Source: Natronococcus sp. A-GB7
GTDB lineage: Archaea; Halobacteriota; Halobacteria; Halobacteriales; Natrialbaceae
NCBI RefSeq assembly: GCF_029688865.1
Contig: NZ_JARUKV010000022.1
Span: 22,786-86,785 of the forward strand
Direction of reading: 5' to 3'
DNA length: 64,000 nt
Of the stretch, positions 44,208 to 53,064 are shown piece after piece (the first letter of the stretch is position 1; every line of letters begins with the position of its first letter). Below the pieces are notes generated by a model. The model was not told the DNA's origin, did no database searches, and saw nothing but the letters and a program-made list of their open reading frames with translations. Made by a program: the position numbers and the translations under genes.

Positions 44208-44421
44208 TGCTTGTGTCAGTTGATACAGGGTCGAACTCCGGAGGTCGTCTCGAGGCGTTCCCCGTCGCCCGTCGTACCGGGGATCAGTCGGGCACACGGA
44301 TCGAACGGGCAGTGTACCGTACGCTGCCCGTTCGTTCGGCGGAACCGATCCGAACGGAGTAGGTCCCATAGCCGCTTTCCGGGAGTTACAACCCGACCGA
44401 CGCCGACCGTCGAGACACAGT

Positions 44422-45000
44422 ATGACCGACGACACCGAGACACAAGACGAAGTTCCCGAGTCGGAGCGACGCGTGGTCGCCGGCTGGCACGGCCGCTACT
44501 ACGAGGATTTCGCGGTCGGTGACGTCTACAAGCACCCCTTCGGCCGGACCGTCACCGAGACCGACAACGTCTGGTTTACGAACGTGACGATGAACCTCAA
44601 CCCGATGCACTTCAACGAGGCGTACGCCGCCGGGACCGAGTTCGACGAGCGCCTCGTCGACGGCACGTTCGTCATCGCCCTCGCCGTCGGAATGAGCGTG
44701 ATCGACGTCTCGGTGAACGCGACCGCCAACCTCGGATACGACCGAATCCGCCACCACGCTCCCGTCTACCACGGCGATACGATCTTCGCGGAGAGCGAGG
44801 TCCTCGAGAAGCGCGAGAGCGACTCCCGCGACCACGTCGGGATCGTCACGACCCAGCTCCGGGCGTACAACCAGGACGGCACGAAGGTGCTCTCGCTCGA
44901 GCGGACGCCGATGGTGCTCAAACGAGCACACGCGGACCCGTCCGCCGCACAGCCGCCCGGCTGGCCCGAGGAAATCGGCACCCAGCCGGAGGACGCGTGA
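44422..45000 (+). CDS. MaoC-like hotdog dehydratase
   Basis: A 192-aa hotdog-fold protein. The hydratase active-site region is TMNLNPMHFNEAYA (about 56-69); the usual Asp of the T-G-D-x-N-P-x-H motif appears as Asn58 while His63 is kept. Central ANLGYDRIRHHAPVYHGDTI (about 101-120) matches the MaoC pattern. MaoC enzymes hydrate enoyl-CoA thioesters; some act on mesaconyl-type CoA. Its stop overlaps the GTG start of the M24 peptidase gene. The Asp-to-Asn change may reflect a subfamily rather than inactivity. Confidence 0.88.
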   Translation: MTDDTETQDEVPESERRVVAGWHGRYYEDFAVGDVYKHPFGRTVTETDNVWFTNVTMNLNPMHFNEAYAAGTEFDERLVDGTFVIALAVGMSVIDVSVNATANLGYDRIRHHAPVYHGDTIFAESEVLEKRESDSRDHVGIVTTQLRAYNQDGTKVLSLERTPMVLKRAHADPSAAQPPGWPEEIGTQPEDA

Positions 45001-46232
45001 GCCGAGATCGCTCGTCGGCGGAGCCGAACCGGAGCGGAAACGCGACGCTCGAGCGGCTGGCCGACGCGACCGCGGCCGCGGGAGCGGACGCCTTCGTCCA
45101 CGTCGGCGACCGGTTCGACGACGACCTCCGGTACCTGACTCGGTTCGCCGGGCCGGATCGGGACTACGCGTTCGTCCACGTCGACGGTCGCGCGACGCTG
45201 TGTGCGCCGCGGCTGTTCGCCGAGCAGGCCGAGCGGGAGTTTCCGGGAACGGTCGTCCCGGCCGGCGGGTCCTCGGCCTCGAGCGCGGCCGAACGGGCCC
45301 TCGAGATTCTCGACGAACGGTTGTCCTCGCCGCTCGAGGACGCGCGCGTACTCGCCCTCCCCTCGATGCCCGCCGGAGCGACGCGAGCTATCGCCAGTGC
45401 CGTTGACGAGGTAGCACTCGAGCCGATCGAACTCGGCCGAGCGTACAAGACGAGCGCAGAGCGGGACCGACACGCGTTCGTCCAGCGGGCAGCCCAGCGA
45501 GGGATGGCCAGGGCAGAGGCGGTGCTCGCGGGGGCGACTGCCGAAACCGCCGAGGACAGCCGGTACGACGAACTCCGCTGGCGCGGCGACCCCCTCACGA
45601 CCGAACGACTTCGCCGGGAGGTGAACGCGACCCTGGCGAGATCGGGAGTCCGGAACGCTGGAAACACGGTGATCGGCGCCGGAGCGACCTGTGCGGACCT
45701 GCACTTCGCTGGCGAGGATCGAATCGACCCGGGCGAGACGGTGTTGCTCGATCTCTCCCCGCGCGGTCCGCAGGGGTACTACGCCGACCTCACGCGGACG
45801 TACGTCGTCGGCGACGTCGGCGAGTGGGAACGGCGCGCCTACGACGCGGTCGTCGAGGCCCAGGACGCGGCCTTCGATGCGCTTCGCGGCGGTGCCGGAA
45901 CGCGCGCGGCCGACGTTCACGAGGCGGCGACCGGGACGCTCGCCGAGTACGGGTTCGAGTCCGGCGACGTCGACGTCGGGATGTACCACGGCACCGGCCA
46001 CGGCGTCGGCGCCAGCCTCCACGAGGCGCCGTCGCTCTCGAGCGAGGAGCCGCTCGAGGCCGGCCACGTCGTCACCGTCGAACCGGGGGTGTACGACCCC
46101 GACCGCGGTGGAGTGCGACTCGAGGACCTCGTCGTCGTCACGGCAGACGGCTACGAGAACCTAACTGCCTACCCCTGTGAAATCGAGCCGAACCCCAGTC
46201 GAGACGAGACTCTTCCAGAACACTCCAACTAG
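44997..46232 (+). CDS. M24 family metallopeptidase (Xaa-Pro dipeptidase-like)
   Basis: A 411-aa creatinase-type protein starting at GTG 44997, which overlaps the MaoC stop (GTGA). The N-terminal creatinase domain covers about 1-155. In the C-terminal pita-bread domain the ligands are visible: Asp in LLDLSPRGP, Asp in ADLTRTYV, His in [15 protein letters not shown], Glu in TVEPGVYDP and Glu in VRLEDLVVV. All five metal ligands are present, so it is probably active on X-Pro bonds or a related amide. Overlap with MaoC suggests coupling, but no common pathway is obvious. Confidence 0.92.
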   Translation: MSRDRSSAEPNRSGNATLERLADATAAAGADAFVHVGDRFDDDLRYLTRFAGPDRDYAFVHVDGRATLCAPRLFAEQAEREFPGTVVPAGGSSASSAAERALEILDERLSSPLEDARVLALPSMPAGATRAIASAVDEVALEPIELGRAYKTSAERDRHAFVQRAAQRGMARAEAVLAGATAETAEDSRYDELRWRGDPLTTERLRREVNATLARSGVRNAGNTVIGAGATCADLHFAGEDRIDPGETVLLDLSPRGPQGYYADLTRTYVVGDVGEWERRAYDAVVEAQDAAFDALRGGAGTRAADVHEAATGTLAEYGFESGDVDVGMYHGTGHGVGASLHEAPSLSSEEPLEAGHVVTVEPGVYDPDRGGVRLEDLVVVTADGYENLTAYPCEIEPNPSRDETLPEHSN

Positions 46233-46327
46233 CTATAACTCCATTTCACTCGCTTGGAGCGTCGTACCCCGTCGAACCGTAATTACAAAGACAGTTGAGA
46301 CACTGAGCGTGAGAGTACAGCGATCCA

Positions 46328-46858
46328 ATGAGTGACCGATCCGACGACGATCTCGAGGAGCTGGGGATCGACATCTCCGTTCGCGGCCCCGACGGGGAGG
46401 AACTCGAGTACGACGACGTCTCGGCCGACGAGGAACTCGAGAGCGGCGTCACGCCGGCCGGCGGCAACGAGGAGCGCTCGCTCGAGGACGTGAGCAAACA
46501 GTCCACGCGGGACTACCCCGACGACTGGGACCGGCGCCGACAGGAGGTCTACCGGCGCGACGACTACCAGTGTGCCAACTGTCGGCGCCGCGGCGGCCCC
46601 CACGGCGACGTCGAGCTCCACGCCCACCACATCGTCCCGAAGTCCCGCGGCGGGGTCCACGAACTCTCGAACCTGATCACGGTGTGTGAGGCGTGTCACG
46701 CCGCGGTCCACAACAGGGACGCGGTCGCGCCGACCGCGATCCCGCCCGAGGAGCGGGGGAAAACTGCCGGCGGCGAGCTCGCGGAAGCCGTCGACGAGAT
46801 CAAGTCGGCGCGACGGCAGTACCGCTCGTGGAAGCGGCTGTTCAACAAGTTCTTCTGA
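46328..46858 (+). CDS. HNH endonuclease
   Basis: A 176-aa protein with an acidic N-terminal region (about 1-60) and an HNH domain at about 65-130. Zinc Cys pairs are CANC (82-85) and CEAC (120-123); the HNH core is AHHIVPKSRGGVHELSNL (99-116), with His101, Asn115 and His128. Common stand-alone haloarchaeal HNH protein; may act in DNA repair, restriction or a mobile element. No accompanying methylase or phage gene is seen. Confidence 0.9.
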   Translation: MSDRSDDDLEELGIDISVRGPDGEELEYDDVSADEELESGVTPAGGNEERSLEDVSKQSTRDYPDDWDRRRQEVYRRDDYQCANCRRRGGPHGDVELHAHHIVPKSRGGVHELSNLITVCEACHAAVHNRDAVAPTAIPPEERGKTAGGELAEAVDEIKSARRQYRSWKRLFNKFF

Positions 46859-46904
46859 CCATCGAGGGCGACAAGCAAAGTAGCTCCGCTCGAGACACCA
46901 CGGT

Positions 46905-47894
46905 ATGCCACGCGTCCGCGTCCTGAGCACCGGCGGAACGATCGCATCGACTGACGGCGACGGCGGCGCCACCCCCTCGAAGGACGGCGACGACCTCGTC
47001 GCGGCCGTCCCGGAACTCGAGGACGTCGCGGCCCTCGAGGTCGAATCCGTCTGTGACGAACTCAGCTTTCACCTCTCCGCGTCGAACGTCGCGTCCCTGG
47101 CCCGAGCGGTCGAGCGGGCGGCCGAGGACGGCGTCGACGGCGTCGTCGTCACCCACGGCACCGACACGATGGAGGAGTCGTCGTACTACCTCGACCTGGT
47201 GAGCGACGCCGACGTCCCGGTCGTCTTCACCGGCGCGCAGCGACCCGCGGACATGGCCGGTGCGGACGGTCCCGCGAACCTCCTGCAGGCGGTCCGCACT
47301 GCGGCCGACGAGCGATTCACCGAAGGGGCGTACATCGCGTTCGGGAACCTCGTCCACGCAGCCAGATGGGTGACGAAGGCTCGAGCCGGACGCCCCGAGG
47401 CGTACGCCTCGCCCGACTCGGGTCCGGTCGCGGAGCTCACGGCCGACGGAATCTCGCTGCGCCGCGACCCTCGCAGCGAGTCGGTCTCGCTGCCCGCGAC
47501 CGAGCTAACCGCTCGAGTCGAGATGATTCCCAGCGGGCTGGCCGTCGACGCTCGCCAGCTCGAGCGCGCCGTCGACGACGGCGTCGACGGGCTGGTTCTG
47601 GCGGCGAGCGGCATCGGGAACACGACGCCCGCAATCGGCGACGCCGTCGCCGACGCAGTGGATGCGGGCGTCCCCGTCGTCGTCGCGACGCGCTGTTTCG
47701 ACGGCGCGGTGAGCGCCCGCTACGGCGGCCCAGGCGGCAGCCGAACCGTCCGCGAACACGGGACGATTCCGGCCGGCGATCTGCCGCCCTGGAAGGCCCG
47801 GATCAAGCTCGGGCTGGCACTTTCGGCCTATGACGAACGCGAGGCGGTCCGAACGGCGTTCGAGGAGCAACTCGGCGTCCCGACGACGGAGTAG
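46905..47894 (+). CDS. Type I L-asparaginase-like protein
   Basis: A 329-aa protein with both asparaginase signatures: LSTGGTIAS (7-15, catalytic Thr12) and VVTHGTDTMEES (81-92, Thr86 and Asp87), plus VVFTGAQRPADMAGADGP. The C-terminal domain has VLAASGIGNTTPAIG. It hydrolyses asparagine to aspartate and ammonia. Start 46905 is the ATG in GGTATGCC; the gene follows the HNH gene by 46 nt on the same strand, so cotranscription is possible though unrelated in function. Confidence 0.93.
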   Translation: MPRVRVLSTGGTIASTDGDGGATPSKDGDDLVAAVPELEDVAALEVESVCDELSFHLSASNVASLARAVERAAEDGVDGVVVTHGTDTMEESSYYLDLVSDADVPVVFTGAQRPADMAGADGPANLLQAVRTAADERFTEGAYIAFGNLVHAARWVTKARAGRPEAYASPDSGPVAELTADGISLRRDPRSESVSLPATELTARVEMIPSGLAVDARQLERAVDDGVDGLVLAASGIGNTTPAIGDAVADAVDAGVPVVVATRCFDGAVSARYGGPGGSRTVREHGTIPAGDLPPWKARIKLGLALSAYDEREAVRTAFEEQLGVPTTE

Positions 47895-47972
47895 CGCTCG
47901 CTCCCGATAGCGGCCGTGACGACGAACTCGTCAGTCTCTCTCCTGGCGGTTGCATCTCGAGGTCCGTGGTTG

Positions 47973-48785
47973 CTAGTAGTCGCCGAGGACGCCGAGCCGC
48001 CTCGCCCGGCGGGTCGCGTACTGGAACACCACGTACCCCAGGACCAGGTAGCCGACCGCGACCCCGACGAGGAGCCCCAGGTCGATCGGCGAGAACTCCC
48101 AGAGCCGGATCCCGTCGACCATCGCGCGCTGGAGGAGGGCGCTGCCGTGGGCGAGCGGGAGGAAGCGCATCCAGCCGAGGTCGAACGCGGGCGCGGAGAT
48201 CAACACGATGAACCCGAACTGGAGGAGGTTAAGCCAGTTGCCGATCTGTTTGTAGAGGACGGTGATCCCGCCCGCCGCGAGGCCGAGGCCGAGCACCGAG
48301 ACGATAGTGAGCGTCGCGACGGCGACGATCGTCAGGAGGTTCAACTCGAGCGTTGTCCCAGTGACGACGATCATGACGACCAGGATCACCGTCGAGGTGA
48401 GGAAGGTCCGAACGATCTTCGCGACGCCCTTCAACAGCGCGACGGGCGCGAACCCGAACGGCGTCATCACGTGGCGCTCGAGGGTCCCCCACTGAACCTC
48501 GCTCCCGATGTCGTTCGAGATCGAGGAGTAGGCGCCGACCGAGAGCGTCCACAGGAAGTAGCCGACGACGATCCCCTCGATCGAGTCGGTGAGCGCCTGC
48601 CCAGCGACCATCTGTCCGCCGTAGAAGAGGACGCCGAAGAAAAACAGCGAGACGACGATTCCGCCGACTGCGTTGGCGGGGTAGCGGACGAAGAGCAGGA
48701 ACTCCCGGTAGAGAACGGCCCGCGCGAGGTGGCGGTAGCCCGCCTTCCGGGGCGTTTCGGCCGCCTCGGCTCCCCGCGCGGTCAT
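47973..48785 (-). CDS. ABC-2 type transporter permease
   Basis: A 270-aa protein from ATG 48785 with six predicted membrane helices; the ABC-2 signature region ITVLYKQIGNWLNLLQFGFI is at about 178-197. Its ATG overlaps the stop of the ATPase gene (ATGA), so the two make one exporter. The substrate is unknown; such pairs export drugs, polysaccharide precursors or lipids. Confidence 0.9.
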   Translation of the reverse strand: MTARGAEAAETPRKAGYRHLARAVLYREFLLFVRYPANAVGGIVVSLFFFGVLFYGGQMVAGQALTDSIEGIVVGYFLWTLSVGAYSSISNDIGSEVQWGTLERHVMTPFGFAPVALLKGVAKIVRTFLTSTVILVVMIVVTGTTLELNLLTIVAVATLTIVSVLGLGLAAGGITVLYKQIGNWLNLLQFGFIVLISAPAFDLGWMRFLPLAHGSALLQRAMVDGIRLWEFSPIDLGLLVGVAVGYLVLGYVVFQYATRRARRLGVLGDY

Positions 48786-49936
48786 CGCTCGTCCTCCTCG
48801 AGTCGCCGCGCAGTCCGCTCTCTCACCTCGGCGCTCGTCAGCTCGACGAACACGTCCTCGAGGTCCGGCTCGACGGTCCGCACCCGCTCGAGGGTGACGT
48901 CCGCGGCGCGGAGTCGAGCCAACAGCTCGTACAGCCCGTCGCTGTCCGTCGTGACGTCGATTCGCGCGCCGATCTCGAACTCCTCGACGTCGATCGCGTC
49001 GAACCGGTTTCGCAGCTCCGAGACGATCGGGCCGATTAGATCGGCGCTCGAGATCTGGACGCGGTGGCGGTCGGTTCCACGAAGCAGCGCGTCGACGCTG
49101 TCGTCTGCGATGATCCGCCCGTTGGAGACGATCAGCACCCGATCGCACACCGTCTCGACGACGTCCATGTCGTGGCTGCTGAGGACGACGGTGAGGCCCT
49201 CCTCCTCGACGAGACGTCGCAGCTCCCGCTGGAGGGTGCGCGAGCTCTCGACATCCAGTCCCAGCGTCGGCTCGTCGAGGAAGATCACCTCCGCCCCGCC
49301 AGCGAGGACGGTCGCCAGCGACACCTTCTGTTTCATCCCCCGCGAGAGGTCGCGGACGGGGACGTCCGCCTTCTCGGCGAGTTCCAGCTGCGAGAGGAGG
49401 CGGTCGTGTCGGCCCCGCACCGAGTCCGGATCGACGCCGCTGATCGTGGTGAAATATCGCAGGTTCTCCCGGACGGTCAGCCGCCAGTAGTCGTTTCGAG
49501 CGCCCTCGAGCATCGCGTCGACGAACGCGTACGCCTCGCGGGGGCGGTCGTAGACGTCGATCCCCTGGATCCGGACCGTTCCCTCGTCGGGAAACACCAT
49601 TCCGAGGATCGACTTGATCAGCGTCGTCTTTCCGGCACCGTTCGGCCCCAGCAGTCCGACGATCGAGCCGGTCTCGATCTCGAGCGAGACGTCGTCGACG
49701 GCCGTAATCGCGTCCGTCCCGTCGCCGAACCGCTTGCTCAGCCCGGTGACGGAGACGGCCGGGGTACGACGCGCCGGTAGCGATCTATTGGTATCGTCGG
49801 TGACGCGGTCGGTCGGCTCGGCCCCCGTACCTGACCGTTCGACCGAGCCCCCCGAGACGGAGTTCGCGGCCGTCTCGTCGATCTCGGTACCTGTGCGCTC
49901 CCGACTCGCGGATCGACCGTCGTCGCGCACTGTCAC
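48782..49936 (-). CDS. ABC transporter ATP-binding protein (ABC-2 exporter)
   Basis: Walker A LGPNGAGKTTL, signature LSRGMKQKVSLA, Walker B VIFLDEPTLGLD and the H-loop SSHDMD are all present, so it is an active ATPase. No ATG precedes the domain. GTG at 49936 or 49930 gives about 384 aa; GTG at 49975 is also open. The first 60-70 residues are a low-complexity acidic and Ser/Thr-rich leader not needed for the fold. A C-terminal extension (about 300-384) resembles the regulatory domain of drug/Na+ exporters. Coupled with the permease by a 4-nt overlap. Confidence 0.88.
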   Translation of the reverse strand: MTVRDDGRSASRERTGTEIDETAANSVSGGSVERSGTGAEPTDRVTDDTNRSLPARRTPAVSVTGLSKRFGDGTDAITAVDDVSLEIETGSIVGLLGPNGAGKTTLIKSILGMVFPDEGTVRIQGIDVYDRPREAYAFVDAMLEGARNDYWRLTVRENLRYFTTISGVDPDSVRGRHDRLLSQLELAEKADVPVRDLSRGMKQKVSLATVLAGGAEVIFLDEPTLGLDVESSRTLQRELRRLVEEEGLTVVLSSHDMDVVETVCDRVLIVSNGRIIADDSVDALLRGTDRHRVQISSADLIGPIVSELRNRFDAIDVEEFEIGARIDVTTDSDGLYELLARLRAADVTLERVRTVEPDLEDVFVELTSAEVRERTARRLEEDER

Positions 49937-50103
49937 ACCCCGTAGAGGTGGCGAAGCTACAAAAGCTCGAGGCACCCTCCCGGTCCGGGCCGCTGCTCAC
50001 CCGCCAGCTCCCGTTCGGCCGGCCAGAGCAGGTCAGCAAGTCGATCGAGCGATCACGGCGAAGGAGAAAGCGTTTCACCCCTTCGCCCCGGAGCGGTGAG
50101 TAG

Positions 50104-51627
50104 ATGAGCCGAGAACGACGGGACCGGTCGGTCGACGTCATCAACGGGAAGCTGGTGTGGCCGTTGATCGTCCTCTCGGTTCCGATCGTCATCACCAACC
50201 TGCTGATGGTCGGCTACAACCTCGCCGACACGTTCTGGGTCGGCCGGCTCGGCCAGGCGGGCGTCTCCGCGCTGTCGTTTTCGTGGGCGATCATCTTCCT
50301 GGTCATCAGCTTCGGGATCGGCTTCAACGTCGCGGGGACCGTCCTCGTCGCCCAGAACAAAGGCGCCGGCAACGTAGAGCGGATCGCCCGGGTCGCCGGC
50401 CAGACCGTCACGTTCGTCTTCGGCCTCTCGATACTGATCGGAATCGTCGGCTTTCTGCTGACGCCAACGATGCTCCGACTCGTCGGCGCCGAGCCGGGTA
50501 CCCTCGAGTACGAGTACGCCCGCACATACACCCGAACGGAGTTCGCGGGGATGCCCTTCATCTTCGCCTTCTTCGTCTTCCAGTCGCTACTGCAGGGGTG
50601 GGGCGACACGCGCACACCGCTGTACCTCATGACGTTCAGCGTCGCGCTCAACGTCGCCATCGACCCCTTTTTCATTCTGGGCTTTCAGGACAACGTCGTC
50701 TTCGCCTGGTTCGGCCTCGAGGCCCTCGAGGCACAGCTGTTCGCGCTTACGGGCTTCGACGGGTGGGCGGTCCAGGGTGCGGCGTTCGCGACGATCCTCT
50801 CTCGGGGACTCGCGGCCGCGATCGGCATCTGGCTGTTGCTCTCGGGGCGGGTCGGAATCGAACTCTCGGCTGGCGACTTCCGACCGGAGCTCGAGACCGT
50901 CAAACAGCTCGTGACGATCGGCCTCCCCGCGAGCGTCGAGGTCAGCACCAAGGCGTTCAGCGTGACGATCCTGACCGCGCTGGTCGCGCTGGCCGGCCCG
51001 ACGGCGGTCGCCGGCTACGGCATCGGCACGCGCGTCACGTCGATGGTCGTACTGCCGGCGCTGGGGCTCGCCCGCGGCGTCGAGACCGTCGTCGGACAGA
51101 ACCTCGGTGCCCAGCAGGTCGACCGCGCCAAGCGCGGAGTGTACGCCGCGGCCGGGCTCATCGCCGGCTGTTTCCTCCTGTTCAGCGGGTTCGTCTACGT
51201 GCTCGCCGATCCGATCGTCAGCTTCTTCATCACCGGATCGGGAGCGGCCGAGGTGACGGCCGTCGGCGCCGAGTACCTGCGGATCGTCTCGCTCTCCTTC
51301 GTCTTCCTGGGCGTGTTCTACATCGTCCAGGGAGCGTTTCGCGGAAGCGGCAGCACTCGGACCGCGATGGGGTTCGCGATCGTCGGCTTCATCGTGCTCC
51401 GCCCGCTGCTTGCCTACGGCCTCGCCGAGCCGCTGGGGATGAGCGCGACCGGGGTATTCATCGGGGACGCGCTGACGAACGTCGTCATCGTCGTGTTGGC
51501 CGGCCTGTACCTCCTCCGGGGGACGTGGACCGACAGCGTGGTCGAGGCGGAGCCGGATCGAGAGCCCGAACCGGGCGCCGAGGAGCGACCGCCGACCGCG
51601 AACGGTGGATTCGAGGAGGACGACTGA
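50104..51627 (+). CDS. MATE family efflux transporter
   Basis: A 507-aa protein with 12 predicted helices in two halves. NLADTFWVGRLGQAGVSALS (about 39-58) and the second-half NLGAQQVDRAKRGVYAA are MATE signatures. A short acidic tail (about 480-507) is typical of haloarchaea. It exports cationic drugs or metabolites using Na+ or H+. It is divergent from the ABC ATPase gene. Confidence 0.93.
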   Translation: MSRERRDRSVDVINGKLVWPLIVLSVPIVITNLLMVGYNLADTFWVGRLGQAGVSALSFSWAIIFLVISFGIGFNVAGTVLVAQNKGAGNVERIARVAGQTVTFVFGLSILIGIVGFLLTPTMLRLVGAEPGTLEYEYARTYTRTEFAGMPFIFAFFVFQSLLQGWGDTRTPLYLMTFSVALNVAIDPFFILGFQDNVVFAWFGLEALEAQLFALTGFDGWAVQGAAFATILSRGLAAAIGIWLLLSGRVGIELSAGDFRPELETVKQLVTIGLPASVEVSTKAFSVTILTALVALAGPTAVAGYGIGTRVTSMVVLPALGLARGVETVVGQNLGAQQVDRAKRGVYAAAGLIAGCFLLFSGFVYVLADPIVSFFITGSGAAEVTAVGAEYLRIVSLSFVFLGVFYIVQGAFRGSGSTRTAMGFAIVGFIVLRPLLAYGLAEPLGMSATGVFIGDALTNVVIVVLAGLYLLRGTWTDSVVEAEPDREPEPGAEERPPTANGGFEEDD

Positions 51628-51725
51628 CGAGACGGCCGTCGAGCGTTCGACAACGGTCGATCGTTACGCACCGAGCAGGCAGCTGAAAGCAGCAGTGTTT
51701 ACCGTTCTACTGAGTATCAGAATAT

Positions 51726-51890
51726 ATGTCTGTTCTCACGGCAGTAAAAAAGCGTCTCTCGGGAGATGCTGCCGTGGTCTACGAGTGTCGGAACTGCGGA
51801 ACGGTACTCGAGGCGAGCGAGTGGACCTGTCCGTCCTGCGGGTCGATCGAGGTCGCGGAGTACGACAGCGTGGAGTACGACGCTCCGTGA
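51726..51890 (+). CDS. Tiny zinc-ribbon protein (54 aa)
   Basis: Reading frame from ATG 51726 to TGA 51888-51890, starting MSVLTAVKKRLSG. Two knuckles, CRNCGT at about 21-26 and CPSCGS at about 35-40, form one zinc ribbon; the tail is acidic (EVAEYDSVEYDAP). Too short for most gene finders, but start, composition and cysteine spacing fit the haloarchaeal CPxCG family. Function unknown. Confidence 0.75.
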   Translation: MSVLTAVKKRLSGDAAVVYECRNCGTVLEASEWTCPSCGSIEVAEYDSVEYDAP

Positions 51891-51970
51891 GTGGATCGGG
51901 CGCTACGGGGCCCCGTGACTGAGAGGCGGCTCCCGTCCCGCAGGGGAGCGGTCCCCCGAGGAGTCGCCGA

Positions 51971-52507
51971 TCACGACGTCGACGGTTCGTTCCGAAGCGG
52001 CGCCTGTAGCTCCTCGACGTCGACGATCACCACGTTGTTCGTCTCCTCGATGGCCGTGATCTCGCCGACGACGACGAGACTCGAGACCGGAGAGGGACCG
52101 ACGACGATCGGGTCCCCCTCCTCGAGGTCGCGGACCGACTGCTGGAAGTGGAGCTGCGCCCGGCAGAGGTCGGGGTGGTGAACGTTCGTGAAATCGATCT
52201 CGTCGACCGTCGCGTCGACGCGATCGTACTCGCGGGCGAGGGTGACGGTTTCCGCGTCGTCTAACTGCCGGCGACCGAGGATCCGGTAGGCGGCGTCGGT
52301 CGGCTCGTACCCGCCCTTCGGCCCCGCGATCCCCTCGGCGAGCCCGATCGAGGTGAGCGTCCGCATCTGATTCCGGACCGTGCCGGCGTTCCGATCGGTC
52401 TCGTCCGCGAGGGCCCGAGCGTTCACCGGTTCGCCGGTCGCCTGATACTCGTTGATCAGCGTCGTTATCGTCAGTCGCTGACTGCTGGTCAGATCGATTT
52501 CGCTCAT
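51971..52507 (-). CDS. Winged-helix transcriptional regulator (HrcA/Rrf2-like HTH)
   Basis: A 178-aa protein from ATG 52507. N-terminal HTH (about 1-75): LTTLINEYQATGEPVNARAL-type pattern resembling HrcA/Rrf2 winged helices, with GPKGGYEPTDAAYRIL as the wing. C-terminal part (about 95-170) is a small beta domain (QLHFQQSVRDLEEGDPIVVG) of unknown type that may bind a ligand or RNA. A common haloarchaeal regulator; targets are not evident here. Confidence 0.83.
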   Translation of the reverse strand: MSEIDLTSSQRLTITTLINEYQATGEPVNARALADETDRNAGTVRNQMRTLTSIGLAEGIAGPKGGYEPTDAAYRILGRRQLDDAETVTLAREYDRVDATVDEIDFTNVHHPDLCRAQLHFQQSVRDLEEGDPIVVGPSPVSSLVVVGEITAIEETNNVVIVDVEELQAPLRNEPSTS

Positions 52508-52736
52508 ACCTGCACAAACGGTCGTTCAGTTATACGGATTGTGGTTATCAGTTCGCTAACACCGGCGAAGCGACCACAGTCAAAGAGAAAGACGAGACTG
52601 TGCGAGGGGAGACCACCGGTGCCGATCCTTCGGTCGGGGCCGGCTCCCATGATTCGGACGGACTGCTGTACCGATGTTCCGGCGCAACCGCGACCCGGGC
52701 GGCGGTTGCGCCGGAACTGACCTACAGCGAACCGTA
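52508..52736. other. Intergenic region with strong stem-loop
   Basis: Contains the 15-bp perfect hairpin listed at 52677-52716. A 62-aa open frame (52600-52788) overlaps it but is not acidic and is not supported. Confidence 0.5.
52677..52716. repeat. 15-bp perfect stem-loop with 10-nt loop
   Basis: TTCCGGCGCAACCGC and its exact inverse GCGGTTGCGCCGGAA flank GACCCGGGCG. It lies 20 nt beyond the stop of the leftward gene 52737-52937. It has no T-run, so it is not a standard intrinsic terminator on either strand; it may cap an mRNA end or be a regulatory RNA. Confidence 0.65.
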
Positions 52737-52937
52737 TCAGGCCCTCTTCCCGCGAGTCGTGGTACTCCGACCGTACGTGATCACGTAGGCGGTCACTGAC
52801 GCAAGTGCCAACAGCGGTAGCGAGTACAGAACGAGCGTGAGCGGATCCGGCGGCGAGACGATCGCCGCGAACGAAACCGCAAGCATCGCCAGGAGCAACG
52901 TCGTCGACAGGAACTTCGAGAACGTTTTGGAGTGCAT
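52737..52937 (-). CDS. Small membrane protein (66 aa)
   Basis: Starts at ATG 52937. Two hydrophobic helices (about 12-28 and 34-54) with a Pro-rich turn SPPDP between them, and a basic tail GRSTTTRGKRA. It resembles small haloarchaeal inner-membrane proteins of unknown role. The hairpin at 52677-52716 follows its stop. Confidence 0.6.
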   Translation of the reverse strand: MHSKTFSKFLSTTLLLAMLAVSFAAIVSPPDPLTLVLYSLPLLALASVTAYVITYGRSTTTRGKRA

Positions 52938-53064
52938 ACTGGGAACACTGCTGTTATTTCACCAGATCCTTTGTGTCGTCGACGATCCGATCCGAACGGC
53001 GGACGGGCTCGAACCGGGTTTCCGGATCCCCCGCGTTCAACTGGTTTCGGGGAGACGGAGTCCC

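Larger units (their letters stand above)
43814..44421. other. Gene-free spacer with two palindromes
   Basis: About 600 nt separating the Lrp gene and the MaoC gene, with no acidic reading frame. It contains CTTCCCCTAGGGGAAG (44086-44101) and AATAATAACTA-TTGC-TAGTATTATT (44183-44207), listed separately. Confidence 0.5.

Noticed and set aside
52600..52788. 62-aa forward frame over the hairpin
   Set aside because: Not acidic, overlaps the hairpin and the opposite-strand membrane protein gene; no support.
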